This document shows, one piece after another, positions 23,599 through 32,009 of a DNA stretch of 54,400 bases. Made by a program: the position numbers and the translations under genes. Position 1 is the stretch's first letter; every line of letters begins with the position of its first letter. Origin of the DNA: Flavimaricola sp. (GTDB taxonomy: Bacteria > Pseudomonadota > Alphaproteobacteria > Rhodobacterales > Rhodobacteraceae); assembly GCA_020629175.1 (NCBI GenBank), contig JAHDDU010000014.1, forward strand, positions 1 to 54,400. The letters run 5' to 3'. The notes beneath the pieces are model-generated. The model had not been told where the DNA came from, made no database searches, and saw nothing but the letters and a program-made list of their open reading frames with translations.

Positions 23599-26120
23599 TC
23601 GCGCGCCCGCAAGACTTGCGCCGGTTTCGCCGCCAATGGCCGCCAGGCAAAGGCAAGCCCAGCCAGCAGTGTCGCTGCCGCCCCACCAAGGATGATCAGG
23701 ATGGCGTTAGACCATATCACTGCAAAGTCGCTCTCCATCACAAAGACGGTCACGGCCCAGCTGCCCGCGATGCCTGCAACCAGTGCGACGATCCCAGCGA
23801 CGGCCCCTGCCAGTGCCGAGCGGAGGGCAAAGCTGAACAAGATACGCGCGCGAGAGGCGCCGAGCGTTTTCAGGACGGCAGCCTCATAGGTTCGGGCTCG
23901 TTCCCCGGCAGCAGCTGCGCCGATCAGGACCAGAACGCCCGTGACAAGCGTGGCAAGCGCGCCGTAGCGGGTAGCGGTGCCGATGCCATCAATCAAAACG
24001 CGGACCTGATCAATTGCGTCGCGGACACGAATGGCTGTGATATTGGGATAGGCATTTGCAAGGTCACGCAAAATCGGCGCTTCGGCCTCTTCGCTGGCGT
24101 AGACTGTGCTGATCCATGTGTGCGGCGCACCGGCCAGCGCGTTGGGCGACATCGACATCACGAACCCCATCCCGCCTGTGCTGAAATCAACCTGGCGAAA
24201 GCTGGTGACCACGCCGGTGATATCCCGGCCCAGAATATTAACGGTCAAGCTGTCCCCGAGCGACAGACCCATTTCGCGGGCCTCTTCGTCTGAGAAACTG
24301 ATCTCGGGCGGACCAGTGTGATCTGCGGCCCACCACGCGCCTTCGGTGATGACGGTGTTCTCGGGCACCTCAGCAGAGTAAGTAACGCCGCGATCCCCGC
24401 GGATCACCCAATGGTCTGTCACCTCTGCGGCAGGCTGGCCATTGATCTGGCTGATGACGCCGCGCAGCATGGGGGCGGCATCAAAGCGGCTAACCTCTGC
24501 ATCACCGTTGAGCCTGGCGGCGTAACCGTCGATCTGATCCGGCTGAATGTCGAGAAAGAAATATGACGGGGCTACGTCGGGCAGCTCTTCGGTGATCGCG
24601 CGCTGAATGTTGCCGTCGATCTGCCCAATCCCGGCGAGGACCGAGAGGCCGAGGCCCAGCGACAGGATTACTGATGTCGTCTCGCCCCCGCGTGCGCCGA
24701 TAGAAGCCAGAGCCAGCCGCGCGCCGATCCGCCCGCGGGTGAGCGGTTTGGCCCGCCGCGCGAGCCAACGCATGAACAGGGCTGCAAACGACAAAAGGAG
24801 AAGCGCCCCGGCAATGCCGCCAGCGGTGGCGAGGCTGAGCTGCCATGTGCCAGTGAAGAAAATCGCGGCGCCCACCAGTGCCCCAAGAAGCACCAGCATG
24901 ATCGCGATATAGGGCCATCGGGGCAGGCGGCGCCCGCCATCAAACGCATCGCGGAAGAGGGTTGCCGCCCGGATGTCCTGGGCGCGGGCCAGCGGCCACA
25001 GCGTAAAGATCGCCGTGGCAAGCACGCCGTAGATCGCAGCCTCGATCAAGGGCAGGGGGTAGATGCGGAACTCTGCCGGTACGGGAAGCTGATCTTCAAT
25101 CCATGGTGCGAGCAGCATCGGGATGAATGCGCCGAGGACGAGCCCAATCGCGATTCCGAGAACTGTGAGGGCACCGATTTGGAGCGCATAGGTCTGAAAA
25201 ATCGTCGCGCGCGTCGCGCCAAGCGTTTTAAGCGTGGCGATTACGCCAGATTTGCCGCTGAGATAGGCCCTAACAGCCGCCGAGATACCAACACCACCCA
25301 CAGCAAGGCCAGACAGCCCGATCAGCACCAGAAAGCTGCCCAAACGGTCAACAAACCGCGTGATCCCGCCCGCACCCTCACGCGCATCCTGCCAGCGCAG
25401 TCCGCTGGCGGGAAAGGCCGTTTGAGCGGCCTCTTCAAGCGCGGTCAGATCAGCGCCATCTGCAAAGTCGAGGCGGTAGTTTGTTTCAAACAGCGACCCC
25501 TCGCTGAGCAGGCCCGATGCGGCAAGATCTTCGTTCAAGACCAAAGTCCTCGGCCCAAGGCCGAAAGAGCCCGCGCCGCTGTCCGGGTAGCGCTCAAGGA
25601 TGGCGGACAACACAAACGTCTGCGTGCCAAGGCGGAACGTGTCACCGGAGGCGAGGCCCAGCCTGTCGGCCAGCACGCGCTCAATCACGGCACCGGGATG
25701 AATGCCGTCCCCGGCAAAAGCCTCTGCCAAAGGCATGACGGGCTCCAGCGATACTTCCCCAATCAATGGATAGGCTGCATCCACGCCTTGCACCTGTGTC
25801 AGCCCGCGCTCGGCATCTGCGCCTTCGCCTATGGTCACCATCGAGCGAAAGTCCGTCGTTTCAGACACTTGCAGCGCGTTGGTCTCCATCCAGGCGCGTT
25901 CTTCCGGCGTGGCATAGCGGTAGGCATAGCGCATTTCGGCGTCGCCCCCCAACAGGGCCGCGCCTTCACGGTCGAGCCCGGCTGTTATGGCGGACCGCAC
26001 GGTGCCGATGGCTGCAATGGCCATCACACCCAGCGCCAAACAAAGCAAAAAGATACGAAACCCGCGCAAGCCCCCGCGCAATTCGCGCCCGGCAATGCGC
26101 CCGGCTTGGGCGAGGCTCAT
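23595..26120 (-). CDS. ybbP: ABC transporter permease, FtsX/YbbP type
   Basis: The 841-residue protein has an N-terminal membrane segment at about 20-38 and a large periplasmic domain to about 250. A block of three membrane helices follows at about 255-370, then a middle pair at 400-450, a second periplasmic domain, and a final block of three helices. LKTLGATRATIFQTYALQIGAL and LKTLGASRARILFSFALRSALA are the two copies of the FtsX/MacB-type core motif. Such proteins act as mechanotransmission permeases, and YbbAP is linked to lipid or peptide extraction from the membrane. It overlaps the ATPase gene by four bases. Confidence 0.9.
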   Translation of the reverse strand: MSLAQAGRIAGRELRGGLRGFRIFLLCLALGVMAIAAIGTVRSAITAGLDREGAALLGGDAEMRYAYRYATPEERAWMETNALQVSETTDFRSMVTIGEGADAERGLTQVQGVDAAYPLIGEVSLEPVMPLAEAFAGDGIHPGAVIERVLADRLGLASGDTFRLGTQTFVLSAILERYPDSGAGSFGLGPRTLVLNEDLAASGLLSEGSLFETNYRLDFADGADLTALEEAAQTAFPASGLRWQDAREGAGGITRFVDRLGSFLVLIGLSGLAVGGVGISAAVRAYLSGKSGVIATLKTLGATRATIFQTYALQIGALTVLGIAIGLVLGAFIPMLLAPWIEDQLPVPAEFRIYPLPLIEAAIYGVLATAIFTLWPLARAQDIRAATLFRDAFDGGRRLPRWPYIAIMLVLLGALVGAAIFFTGTWQLSLATAGGIAGALLLLSFAALFMRWLARRAKPLTRGRIGARLALASIGARGGETTSVILSLGLGLSVLAGIGQIDGNIQRAITEELPDVAPSYFFLDIQPDQIDGYAARLNGDAEVSRFDAAPMLRGVISQINGQPAAEVTDHWVIRGDRGVTYSAEVPENTVITEGAWWAADHTGPPEISFSDEEAREMGLSLGDSLTVNILGRDITGVVTSFRQVDFSTGGMGFVMSMSPNALAGAPHTWISTVYASEEAEAPILRDLANAYPNITAIRVRDAIDQVRVLIDGIGTATRYGALATLVTGVLVLIGAAAAGERARTYEAAVLKTLGASRARILFSFALRSALAGAVAGIVALVAGIAGSWAVTVFVMESDFAVIWSNAILIILGGAAATLLAGLAFAWRPLAAKPAQVLRARE

Positions 26121-26803
26121 CGTGCCGCTCCTGCTTGTTCGCTATCAATCCGACCATCGCGCAGGCGGATGACGCGATCACACCGCTGGGCCAGCGCGTT
26201 GGAGTGCGTCACAAGGATCAACGTCGCCCCATGCCTGTCGCGCAGATCAAACAGCAGATCGACAATGGCGGCACCATTGGCTTCGTCCAGATTGCCCGTC
26301 GGTTCATCGGCGAGAAGTATCTTGGGCCGGGGCGCAGAAGCGCGGGCCAGCGCTACGCGTTGCTGTTCGCCACCCGACATCTGGGCCGGGTAGTGATCTG
26401 CCCGGTGCCCTAAGCCCACCGCCTCCAGCTCGGCCCGCGCGCGGGTAAAGGCGTCGCCCACCCCGGCAAGTTCCAGTGGCGTGGCAACATTTTCAACAGC
26501 CGTCATCGTGGGAATGAGGTGGAATGATTGAAACACCACCCCCATATTATCCCTACGAAAACGCGCGAGCTGATCCTCGGTCATCGTGGTCAGCTCGGAA
26601 CCGAGGGCGGTGACTTGGCCGGTTGTGGCCTGTTCCAAGCCGCCCATGAGCATGAGGAGAGACGATTTGCCGGACCCACTTGGCCCTACAAGCCCCAGCG
26701 TTTCCCCTTGGGCCACATCGAGCGTAATGCCATGCAAAATGTCGACCTGTCCGGCGTTGCCCGCCAGTGAGAGTGTGACGGACGAAAGGGAGAGGACGGA
26801 CAT
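26117..26803 (-). CDS. ybbA: ABC transporter ATP-binding protein, YbbA/LolD type
   Basis: The 228-residue ATPase has Walker A GPSGSGKSSLLMLMGG near 42-57, the Q loop FQSFHLIPTMTAVENV, the signature MSGGEQQRVALARA near 144-157, and Walker B ILLADEPTGNLDE. The LIPTMTAVENV stretch is typical of the LolD/MacB/YbbA subfamily. Its start codon shares CATG with the tesA start on the other strand, so its ribosome-binding bases (AAGG) lie inside tesA. The same tesA/ybbA/ybbP order is found in E. coli. A longer frame upstream overlaps tesA and is rejected. Confidence 0.94.
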   Translation of the reverse strand: MSVLSLSSVTLSLAGNAGQVDILHGITLDVAQGETLGLVGPSGSGKSSLLMLMGGLEQATTGQVTALGSELTTMTEDQLARFRRDNMGVVFQSFHLIPTMTAVENVATPLELAGVGDAFTRARAELEAVGLGHRADHYPAQMSGGEQQRVALARASAPRPKILLADEPTGNLDEANGAAIVDLLFDLRDRHGATLILVTHSNALAQRCDRVIRLRDGRIDSEQAGAAR

Positions 26804-27470
26804 GCAACAGACCTTTGGCTGGACGCGTTTTGTTACATATGGGGCCATCGCGTTGGTGAGCAACCTCTCAATCGCGACTGCGGCACAGGCCGAGGCAATT
26901 ACGATGGCCGCGCTGGGCGACAGTCTGACACAAGGGTACGGTTTGCCCGCAGAAGATGGGTTTGTGCCGAACCTTGAGGCCTTTCTCGAAGCACAAGGAT
27001 TGGACGTGGATATCGTGAACGCGGGCGTATCGGGCGACACGACGGCCGGCGGGCTGAGCCGAGTGGCCTGGACCCTGACACCTGACGTGGACGTCATGCT
27101 GTTGGCGCTTGGTGGCAACGATTTTCTGCGCGGCATCGATCCCGTCACCAGCCGCGAGAATTTGCGCGGTATTCTTGAAGCAGCACAGGCGGCAGAGGTA
27201 GAGGTCTTTATGGTCGGTATTCTGTCGACTGCGAACTTTGGTGAGGATTTTCAGAGCCAATTCAACGGAATGTACGTCGACCTTGCAGCAGAATTCGACG
27301 TGCCACTTGAGCCGAACTTCTTTGCCGGTTTGATCGACGGCGGCACGCCTGTCGAAATTCTCGAGCAATACATGCAGGCGGACGGTATTCATCCCAATGC
27401 GACCGGTGTGGATGCCATTGTGGCGCAGCTTGGCCCGCAAGTGGCCACGTGGCTCGCAGAAGTGGACTAG
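26802..27470 (+). CDS. tesA: Arylesterase / lysophospholipase TesA-like (SGNH hydrolase)
   Basis: The 222-residue protein has an export signal in the first 34 residues (ending ATAAQAEA) and the four SGNH blocks: ALGDSLTQGYG with the nucleophile Ser, the Gly of NAGVSGDTTAGG, GGNDFLRG with Asn, and DGIHPN with the Asp-His pair. TesA is a periplasmic esterase, thioesterase and lysophospholipase. The ATG at 26802 overlaps the ybbA ATG head to head. Its ribosome-binding bases (AGAGGA) sit inside ybbA, so the two genes constrain each other. Confidence 0.92.
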   Translation: MQQTFGWTRFVTYGAIALVSNLSIATAAQAEAITMAALGDSLTQGYGLPAEDGFVPNLEAFLEAQGLDVDIVNAGVSGDTTAGGLSRVAWTLTPDVDVMLLALGGNDFLRGIDPVTSRENLRGILEAAQAAEVEVFMVGILSTANFGEDFQSQFNGMYVDLAAEFDVPLEPNFFAGLIDGGTPVEILEQYMQADGIHPNATGVDAIVAQLGPQVATWLAEVD

Positions 27471-27474
27471 GCAG

Positions 27475-28083
27475 ATGCCAGGGCGCTTGTTTCTGACACG
27501 GCCCATGATGGAGGTCGCATCATTTCTCGGCGGTCCGGTGCCAGAGGATGCGCCGCGGTTCAACATTTCTCCGGGCCAGGATGTGATCGCCCGCACATCA
27601 AACGGTATAGCGCATGCGCGCTGGGGGATGATCCCGGTGGGGCGTACCAATGCCCGCGGGCGGCCTGTGCTGGAGACGATCGTGAATGCGCGGTCAGAGA
27701 CTGTCTTTGACAAATCTGCTTTTGACGGAGTGACCCGTGCCGTCGTGCCCGCGGATGGCTGGTACGAATGGACAGGCGAAGTACGTCGCAAAACGGCATG
27801 GCGTATCCGGCGTAAGGATGCCTCGCTTATGGCCTTTGCCGCCATTCATGATATTTGGGCGGCCCCCGGTGGCAGAGAGGTTGCTCAAATCGCAACCGTG
27901 ACCTGTCCTCCGAATGCCGATGTGCGGGACATTCATCACCGCATGGGGGTGATCCTGGACCAAGATCAGATCGAAACCTGGCTCAACGGCACTGTAGAGG
28001 AGGTGACGCGTCTGATGCAGCCGTTGCCAGACGGGACCCTTCGGATCGAAGTGGCGGATGATGTGGATTGGTCTGGGCCCTAA
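27475..28083 (+). CDS. SRAP (HMCES/YedK-like) protein with Pro in place of catalytic Cys2
   Basis: SRAP proteins protect abasic sites in single-stranded DNA by cross-linking through Cys2, exposed when Met1 is removed. This 202-residue protein has the rest of the active site: Arg4 (PGR), Asn30 (FNISPGQ), Trp50 (RWGMIP), Asn71 (NARSET), Glu98 (GWYEW) and His154 (IHHRMGVIL). The second codon, however, is CCA (Pro), so it begins MPGR instead of MCGR. No upstream in-frame start supplies a Cys. Met-Pro is also a substrate for Met removal, so the mature protein may begin with Pro, as Fpg/MutM does. The start lies four bases after the tesA stop. Confidence 0.85.
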   Translation: MPGRLFLTRPMMEVASFLGGPVPEDAPRFNISPGQDVIARTSNGIAHARWGMIPVGRTNARGRPVLETIVNARSETVFDKSAFDGVTRAVVPADGWYEWTGEVRRKTAWRIRRKDASLMAFAAIHDIWAAPGGREVAQIATVTCPPNADVRDIHHRMGVILDQDQIETWLNGTVEEVTRLMQPLPDGTLRIEVADDVDWSGP

Positions 28084-28101
28084 CGGCGCGTAGCGAAGCA
28101 C

Positions 28102-28119
28102 GGGCGGAACGTGCCGCCC
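28102..28119. terminator. Short hairpin between SRAP and cold-shock genes
   Basis: GGGCGG-AACGTG-CCGCCC lies in the 57-base gap between two convergent stops. It lacks a T run on either strand, so its terminator role is weakly supported. It could serve both directions. Confidence 0.35.
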
Positions 28120-28140
28120 ATGTTCAATCTTGGTGGCGAA

Positions 28141-28347
28141 TTACGCCAGTGCGAGGTTTACCGCCGACTCGCGTCCATCGCGGCCCGCTTCGACGTCAAA
28201 AGACACTTTTTGGTTGTCTTGCAGACCGGTTAGGCCCGAGCGTTCGACAGCTGAGATATGGACGAAGATGTCCTTGCTGCCGCCATCAGGGGCGATAAAG
28301 CCGTAGCCTTTGGTGGTGTTGAACCATTTCACGGTGCCAGTGGCCAT
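28141..28347 (-). CDS. Cold-shock protein, CspA family (copy 1)
   Basis: The 68-residue protein is one cold-shock domain with the RNA-binding motifs KGYGFI (RNP1 region) and DIFVHIS (RNP2). It binds single-stranded RNA or DNA and melts RNA structure. It differs from the neighbouring copy 2 at only five residues, all mild, so the pair arose by tandem duplication. The start is ATG 28347; a GTG directly before it is also in frame. An 8-base-arm palindrome lies about 100 bases upstream. Confidence 0.95.
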   Translation of the reverse strand: MATGTVKWFNTTKGYGFIAPDGGSKDIFVHISAVERSGLTGLQDNQKVSFDVEAGRDGRESAVNLALA

Positions 28348-28444
28348 CACGTGTTTCCTTGTATTGTACCGCTCGCGGAAGTGCAGCGGATCGGCTTAGT
28401 CACGAGGGATCGAGGACTGTGCCGTAAGGAGTCAGTGGTCGATA

Positions 28445-28466
28445 ATTGTAACGTCGCCGTTACAAT
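28445..28466. promoter_or_regulatory. Perfect palindrome upstream of csp copy 1
   Basis: ATTGTAAC-GTCGCC-GTTACAAT has two perfect 8-base arms with a six-base spacer, in the gap between the two cold-shock genes. Reading toward copy 1, AT-rich bases that could serve as -35 (TTGATT) and -10 lie at and just before it. The geometry fits a dimeric repressor operator. I cannot name the regulator. Confidence 0.45.
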
Positions 28467-28540
28467 ATTGGCCTGACAATTCCTTAAATCAAGGGTGACA
28501 CCGAGCGACGCATGCGTGGGCAAGACCGCCATGACCCACG

Positions 28541-28568
28541 AAAAAAGGCGCATCAGAGCGATGCGCCT
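28541..28568 (-). terminator. Intrinsic terminator of csp copy 2
   Basis: On the minus strand AGGCGCATC-GCTCT-GATGCGCCT forms a nine-base-pair stem followed at once by six T. It lies 26 bases past the stop of csp copy 2 and should end its transcript before copy 1. Confidence 0.85.
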
Positions 28569-28594
28569 CTCAAAAACTGTCTGATCTGGCAGGC

Positions 28595-28801
28595 TTATGC
28601 GAGTGCGAGGTTGATCGCAGATTCGCGACCGTCACGGCCAGCTTCGATGTCAAAAGTCACTTTTTGATCATCTTGAAGGCCTGTCAGACCCGAACGCTCA
28701 ACAGCGGAAATGTGTACGAACACGTCCTTGCTGCCGCCATCGGGGGCAATAAAGCCATAACCTTTGGTTGTGTTAAACCACTTCACGGTGCCAGTAGCCA
28801 T
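28595..28801 (-). CDS. Cold-shock protein, CspA family (copy 2)
   Basis: This 68-residue cold-shock domain protein has KGYGFI and DVFVHIS as RNA-binding motifs. It is 63 of 68 residues identical to copy 1, which lies 247 bases downstream on the same strand. GGAGA stands seven bases before the ATG. A clear terminator separates the copies, so each has its own promoter and they may respond to different signals (cold, growth phase). I could not pick a promoter with confidence in the 156 bases upstream. Confidence 0.95.
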   Translation of the reverse strand: MATGTVKWFNTTKGYGFIAPDGGSKDVFVHISAVERSGLTGLQDDQKVTFDIEAGRDGRESAINLALA

Positions 28802-28957
28802 CGTGATATCTCCTTTACATGTCTGCCCGCGGGATGCGGCAGTGCGGCGTGTTAGGGTCTTGTCGAAAGACTGTAGCCGGTATCGGAGAACAGTGGGTCG
28901 AAAGAAACGAACGTTGCACCGCTGGGTATGACGGTGCCGATGTTCAAAGGCAAGCGA

Positions 28958-29167
28958 TTAGGCTGCGGCGTCAAAAGCCGACTGATGGTTTTCGCGCGGC
29001 GTGACCGCTGATGTACCTGCAAGTACAAAGCCCACAACAGCAGCGACAGGGCCAGAGATTGCCCAAATTGTAAATGCTGACAAGAAGCTCAGATCAAAAG
29101 CAACAAAGCCAATAGTTGCGACTGCAAAACCGAGCATTGCTCCAAGGATCGTAATGATTTGTGCCAT
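28958..29167 (-). CDS. Small hypothetical membrane protein
   Basis: The 69-residue product has two predicted membrane helices at about 3-25 and 30-53 (IITILGAMLGFAVATIGFVAF and LSAFTIWAISGPVAAVVGFVLAG) and a polar C-terminal tail. GGAGGG lies seven bases before the ATG at 29167, which decides against a longer frame. I do not recognise a family. The strong ribosome-binding site and clean hairpin topology support a real gene of the inner membrane. Confidence 0.65.
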   Translation of the reverse strand: MAQIITILGAMLGFAVATIGFVAFDLSFLSAFTIWAISGPVAAVVGFVLAGTSAVTPRENHQSAFDAAA

Positions 29168-29387
29168 GGTGTCCCTCCACGAATTAACTGTAGCTAAGAA
29201 GCCGTTAAAATGGGGCGCGAATGTGACCCGTTTGGGGAATTGCGCGGAAACCTGCGACTTTCTGCGCACAACTCCGCTTATGTGATGCATTGATCTGTCA
29301 GGCGAACTGCGTCATGATAGGATAATATTCAATAAAATCAGTAGTTACGCAGGTATGCGCTTCGCTACGCAATCATTAGAGTGGTTT

Positions 29388-29690
29388 ATGAGAAAATCCT
29401 ATTTCGTGGTCTTTGCAGCAGTTCTCGCGGCCTGTGGACCCCGCGTAAGTGGTGAAATTGGGCAGGCTTGCTTGGCCGGTGGTCGTAGTGCCGCGAATCC
29501 TCAGCTGTGCAGTTGCATTCAACAAGTGGCTAACCAATCGCTCAGCGGTCGCGATCAGAGCCGCGCTGCAACATTCTTTGCTGACCCGCAGTTGGCACAA
29601 GATATCCGACAAGCTGATGGTCGGGCGAATGAAGCGTTCTGGCAGCGGTATCGCGCGTTTTACCAGCAGGCGCAGCAAAGCTGCGGCTAA
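29388..29690 (+). CDS. Small hypothetical lipoprotein
   Basis: The 100-residue product begins with a basic n-region and a hydrophobic stretch ending in the lipobox LAAC (Cys16), so it should be lipid-anchored. The mature part has three more cysteines (CLAGG, LCSCIQQ) and one near the C terminus, and is rich in Gln and Ala, consistent with disulfides in the periplasm. I do not assign a function. The ATG at 29388 starts the signal; an in-frame ATG 11 codons earlier would lengthen the n-region. A terminator follows 21 bases after the stop. Confidence 0.7.
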   Translation: MRKSYFVVFAAVLAACGPRVSGEIGQACLAGGRSAANPQLCSCIQQVANQSLSGRDQSRAATFFADPQLAQDIRQADGRANEAFWQRYRAFYQQAQQSCG

Positions 29691-29711
29691 GTTTGACGGC
29701 ATGACAAACAC

Positions 29712-29743
29712 AAACGCCCCCCGCATGGCGAGGGGCGTTTTTT
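29712..29743. terminator. Bidirectional intrinsic terminator
   Basis: AAACGCCCC and GGGGCGTTT form a nine-base-pair stem with an 11-base loop. T runs follow it on the plus strand and A runs precede it, so it can end both the lipoprotein transcript and the convergent glyA transcript. Confidence 0.85.
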
Positions 29744-29756
29744 CATATTTTCTGTT

Positions 29757-31061
29757 TCAGAGGTTGGGATAGATTGGGAAGGCGTCACAGAGCGCTTCAA
29801 CCTCGGCGCGGACCTTTGCTTCGACAGCGCCATTGCCTTCGGGCCCGTTCGCGGCAAGCCCATCGACAACCTCGACAATCCAATCAGCAACTTGGCGGAA
29901 CTCGGTCTCGCCAAAGCCGCGTGTCGTGCCCGCAGGCGAGCCAAGGCGGATGCCGGATGTGACCATCGGCTTTTCGGGGTCGAACGGGATGCCGTTCTTG
30001 TTGCAGGTGATATGCGCGCGGCCCAAGGCCTCCTCAGTGTGGTTGCCCTTCACGCCCTTGGGGCGCAGGTCCACCAGCATCAGATGCGTGTCAGTGCCGC
30101 CAGCAACGATGTCGAGGCCGCCTTTCATCAGCTGATCGGCCAAGGCTTGGGCGTTTTTGACGACTTGCTGTTGGTAGGATTTGAACTCAGGGCGCAGCGC
30201 TTCGCCAAAGGCGACGGCCTTGCCCGCGATCACATGCATCAAGGGCCCGCCTTGGATGCCGGGGAAGATGGCTGAATTGAACTTTTTCGCCAGTGCCTCA
30301 TCATCCGTAAGGATCATGCCACCGCGTGGACCGCGGAGCGTTTTGTGCGTGGTTGTCGTGGCCGCATGGGCATGCGGGAAGGGCGAGGGGTAAAGGCCCG
30401 CAGCGATGAGGCCTGCAAAATGCGCCATATCGACAAGCAAATAAGCGCCTACACTGTCCGCAATCTCGCGCATCTTCGCAAAGTCGATGATGCGTGGGAT
30501 GGCCGAGCCACCGGCGATGATCAGCTTGGGCTGATGTTCGGCCGTCAGGGCTGCGATCTCATCATAGTCGATCCGCTGATCCTGCTGACGCACACCGTAG
30601 TGCACGGCGTTGAACCATTTGCCCGATTGGTTCGGACGCGCGCCATGGGTCAGGTGCCCGCCTGCATCGAGCGACATGCCAAGGATTGTATCGCCTGGCT
30701 GTAAGAGCGCCTGAAACACGCCCTGGTTCGCCTGAGAGCCAGAGTTTGGCTGCACATTCGCAAAGCCACAGCCAAACAGCTGCTTGGCCCGGTCGATGGC
30801 AAGGTTTTCAGCGATGTCGACATACTGGCAGCCGCCGTAGTAGCGGCGCCCGGGATAGCCTTCGGCGTATTTGTTCGTCATCACGCCGCCCTGCGCTTCC
30901 ATAACGGCGGCAGAGACGATGTTCTCTGAGGCGATCAGCTCAATCTCTTTGCGCTGGCGGCCCAGCTCTTGTTGCATCGCGGCGTGGATCTCGGGATCCC
31001 GCGTTTCAAGCCGTTCGGTGAAAAAGCCGGTGTCGGTTGCAGGGTGCTTTGGTGCGTTCAT
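29757..31061 (-). CDS. glyA: Serine hydroxymethyltransferase
   Basis: GlyA converts serine and tetrahydrofolate to glycine and methylene-tetrahydrofolate. The 434-residue PLP enzyme has [31 protein letters not shown], the dimer and folate region [17 protein letters not shown], and the PLP lysine in [14 protein letters not shown] near 242. The ATG at 31061 gives the normal family length; a frame 24 codons longer is unlikely. Divergent from nadK with 171 bases between starts. On the minus strand TTGACT near 31122-31127 with TATCAG downstream may be promoter elements, though their spacing is short. Confidence 0.96.
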   Translation of the reverse strand: MNAPKHPATDTGFFTERLETRDPEIHAAMQQELGRQRKEIELIASENIVSAAVMEAQGGVMTNKYAEGYPGRRYYGGCQYVDIAENLAIDRAKQLFGCGFANVQPNSGSQANQGVFQALLQPGDTILGMSLDAGGHLTHGARPNQSGKWFNAVHYGVRQQDQRIDYDEIAALTAEHQPKLIIAGGSAIPRIIDFAKMREIADSVGAYLLVDMAHFAGLIAAGLYPSPFPHAHAATTTTHKTLRGPRGGMILTDDEALAKKFNSAIFPGIQGGPLMHVIAGKAVAFGEALRPEFKSYQQQVVKNAQALADQLMKGGLDIVAGGTDTHLMLVDLRPKGVKGNHTEEALGRAHITCNKNGIPFDPEKPMVTSGIRLGSPAGTTRGFGETEFRQVADWIVEVVDGLAANGPEGNGAVEAKVRAEVEALCDAFPIYPNL

Positions 31062-31232
31062 GGCAGCTGTCCTTTGGATCAGAGCGGGATTTGCGCCCTG
31101 ATACTGCAATGTCGTCCAAGTCAAAAGTGACAAAACGACCCTGTTTGCGCTCTCATCGGCAAACTGGGCTTTGACTCGGCTTTTGCTGAAGTGTCACAAA
31201 CACTTAACTTATGTTCCGTCGAAAGCAGCTTT

Positions 31233-32009
31233 ATGCCTCTTGATCACCCTCCCAAAAACATCGCCTTTGTGGCCAGCGGTGCGCCCTTAGCCCAAGATGC
31301 GTTGACGGACCTGACCAAGCGGTACGGCCAATGCGCGATTGAAGAGGCGGAGGTTGTCGTGGCGTTGGGCGGCGATGGGTTTATGCTGCAAACACTCCAC
31401 CTTGTAGATCGGCTGGATGTGGCTGTTTATGGGATGAACCGCGGCACCGTCGGATTCTTGATGAATGAGTATGTCGAAGATGATTTGCCCGACAGGTTGG
31501 TCTCCGCAGAAGAAGCAATCATCAACCCGCTTACCATGCTGGCCGAGGATACCGCAGGAAAGCAGCACACAGGCCTTGCCATCAATGAGGTGAGCCTTTT
31601 GCGAGCTGGGCCGCAAGCCGCAAAGCTTCAGATCAGTGTGGATGGCAAAGTTCGCTTGGGCGAACTTGTTTGCGATGGCGCGCTCGTGGCGACACCTGCA
31701 GGATCAACCGCTTACAATTATTCAGCCCACGGACCCATCGTGCCCATCGGGTCCGGCGTGCTGGCGCTGACGGCGATCGCACCGTTCCGCCCACGCCGGT
31801 GGCGGGGCGCACTTTTGCCCAAGGCCGCGGTTGTCCGGTTCGATGTCAAAGACCCGGAGCGCCGTCCCGTGCGGGCTGATGCGGACTCGCGGCCTGTCGA
31901 CAATGTGGTCTGGGCCGAAATTCGCAGTGAGCCTGAAGTGGAGCACCGTATCCTCTTTGACCCGGGACACGGCCTTGAAGAACGCCTGCTGCGCGAACAG
32001 TTTGCCTAA
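31233..32009 (+). CDS. nadK: NAD kinase
   Basis: NadK phosphorylates NAD+ to NADP+. The 258-residue enzyme has the family GGDGFMLQTLH near 44-54, MNRGTVGFLMNEY, NEVSLLR and the DGALVATPAGSTAYNYSAHGPIVP stretch near 149-172. The ATG at 31233 starts a normal-length protein; an upstream GTG at 31191 is possible but lacks a ribosome-binding site. Its stop overlaps the stop of the convergent deacetylase-like gene by four bases (CTAA). Confidence 0.94.
   Translation: MPLDHPPKNIAFVASGAPLAQDALTDLTKRYGQCAIEEAEVVVALGGDGFMLQTLHLVDRLDVAVYGMNRGTVGFLMNEYVEDDLPDRLVSAEEAIINPLTMLAEDTAGKQHTGLAINEVSLLRAGPQAAKLQISVDGKVRLGELVCDGALVATPAGSTAYNYSAHGPIVPIGSGVLALTAIAPFRPRRWRGALLPKAAVVRFDVKDPERRPVRADADSRPVDNVVWAEIRSEPEVEHRILFDPGHGLEERLLREQFA

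Noticed and set aside
25179..26393. 404-codon plus-strand frame opposite ybbP/ybbA
   Set aside because: Basic, low-complexity translation opposite a clear ABC export system; antisense artefact.
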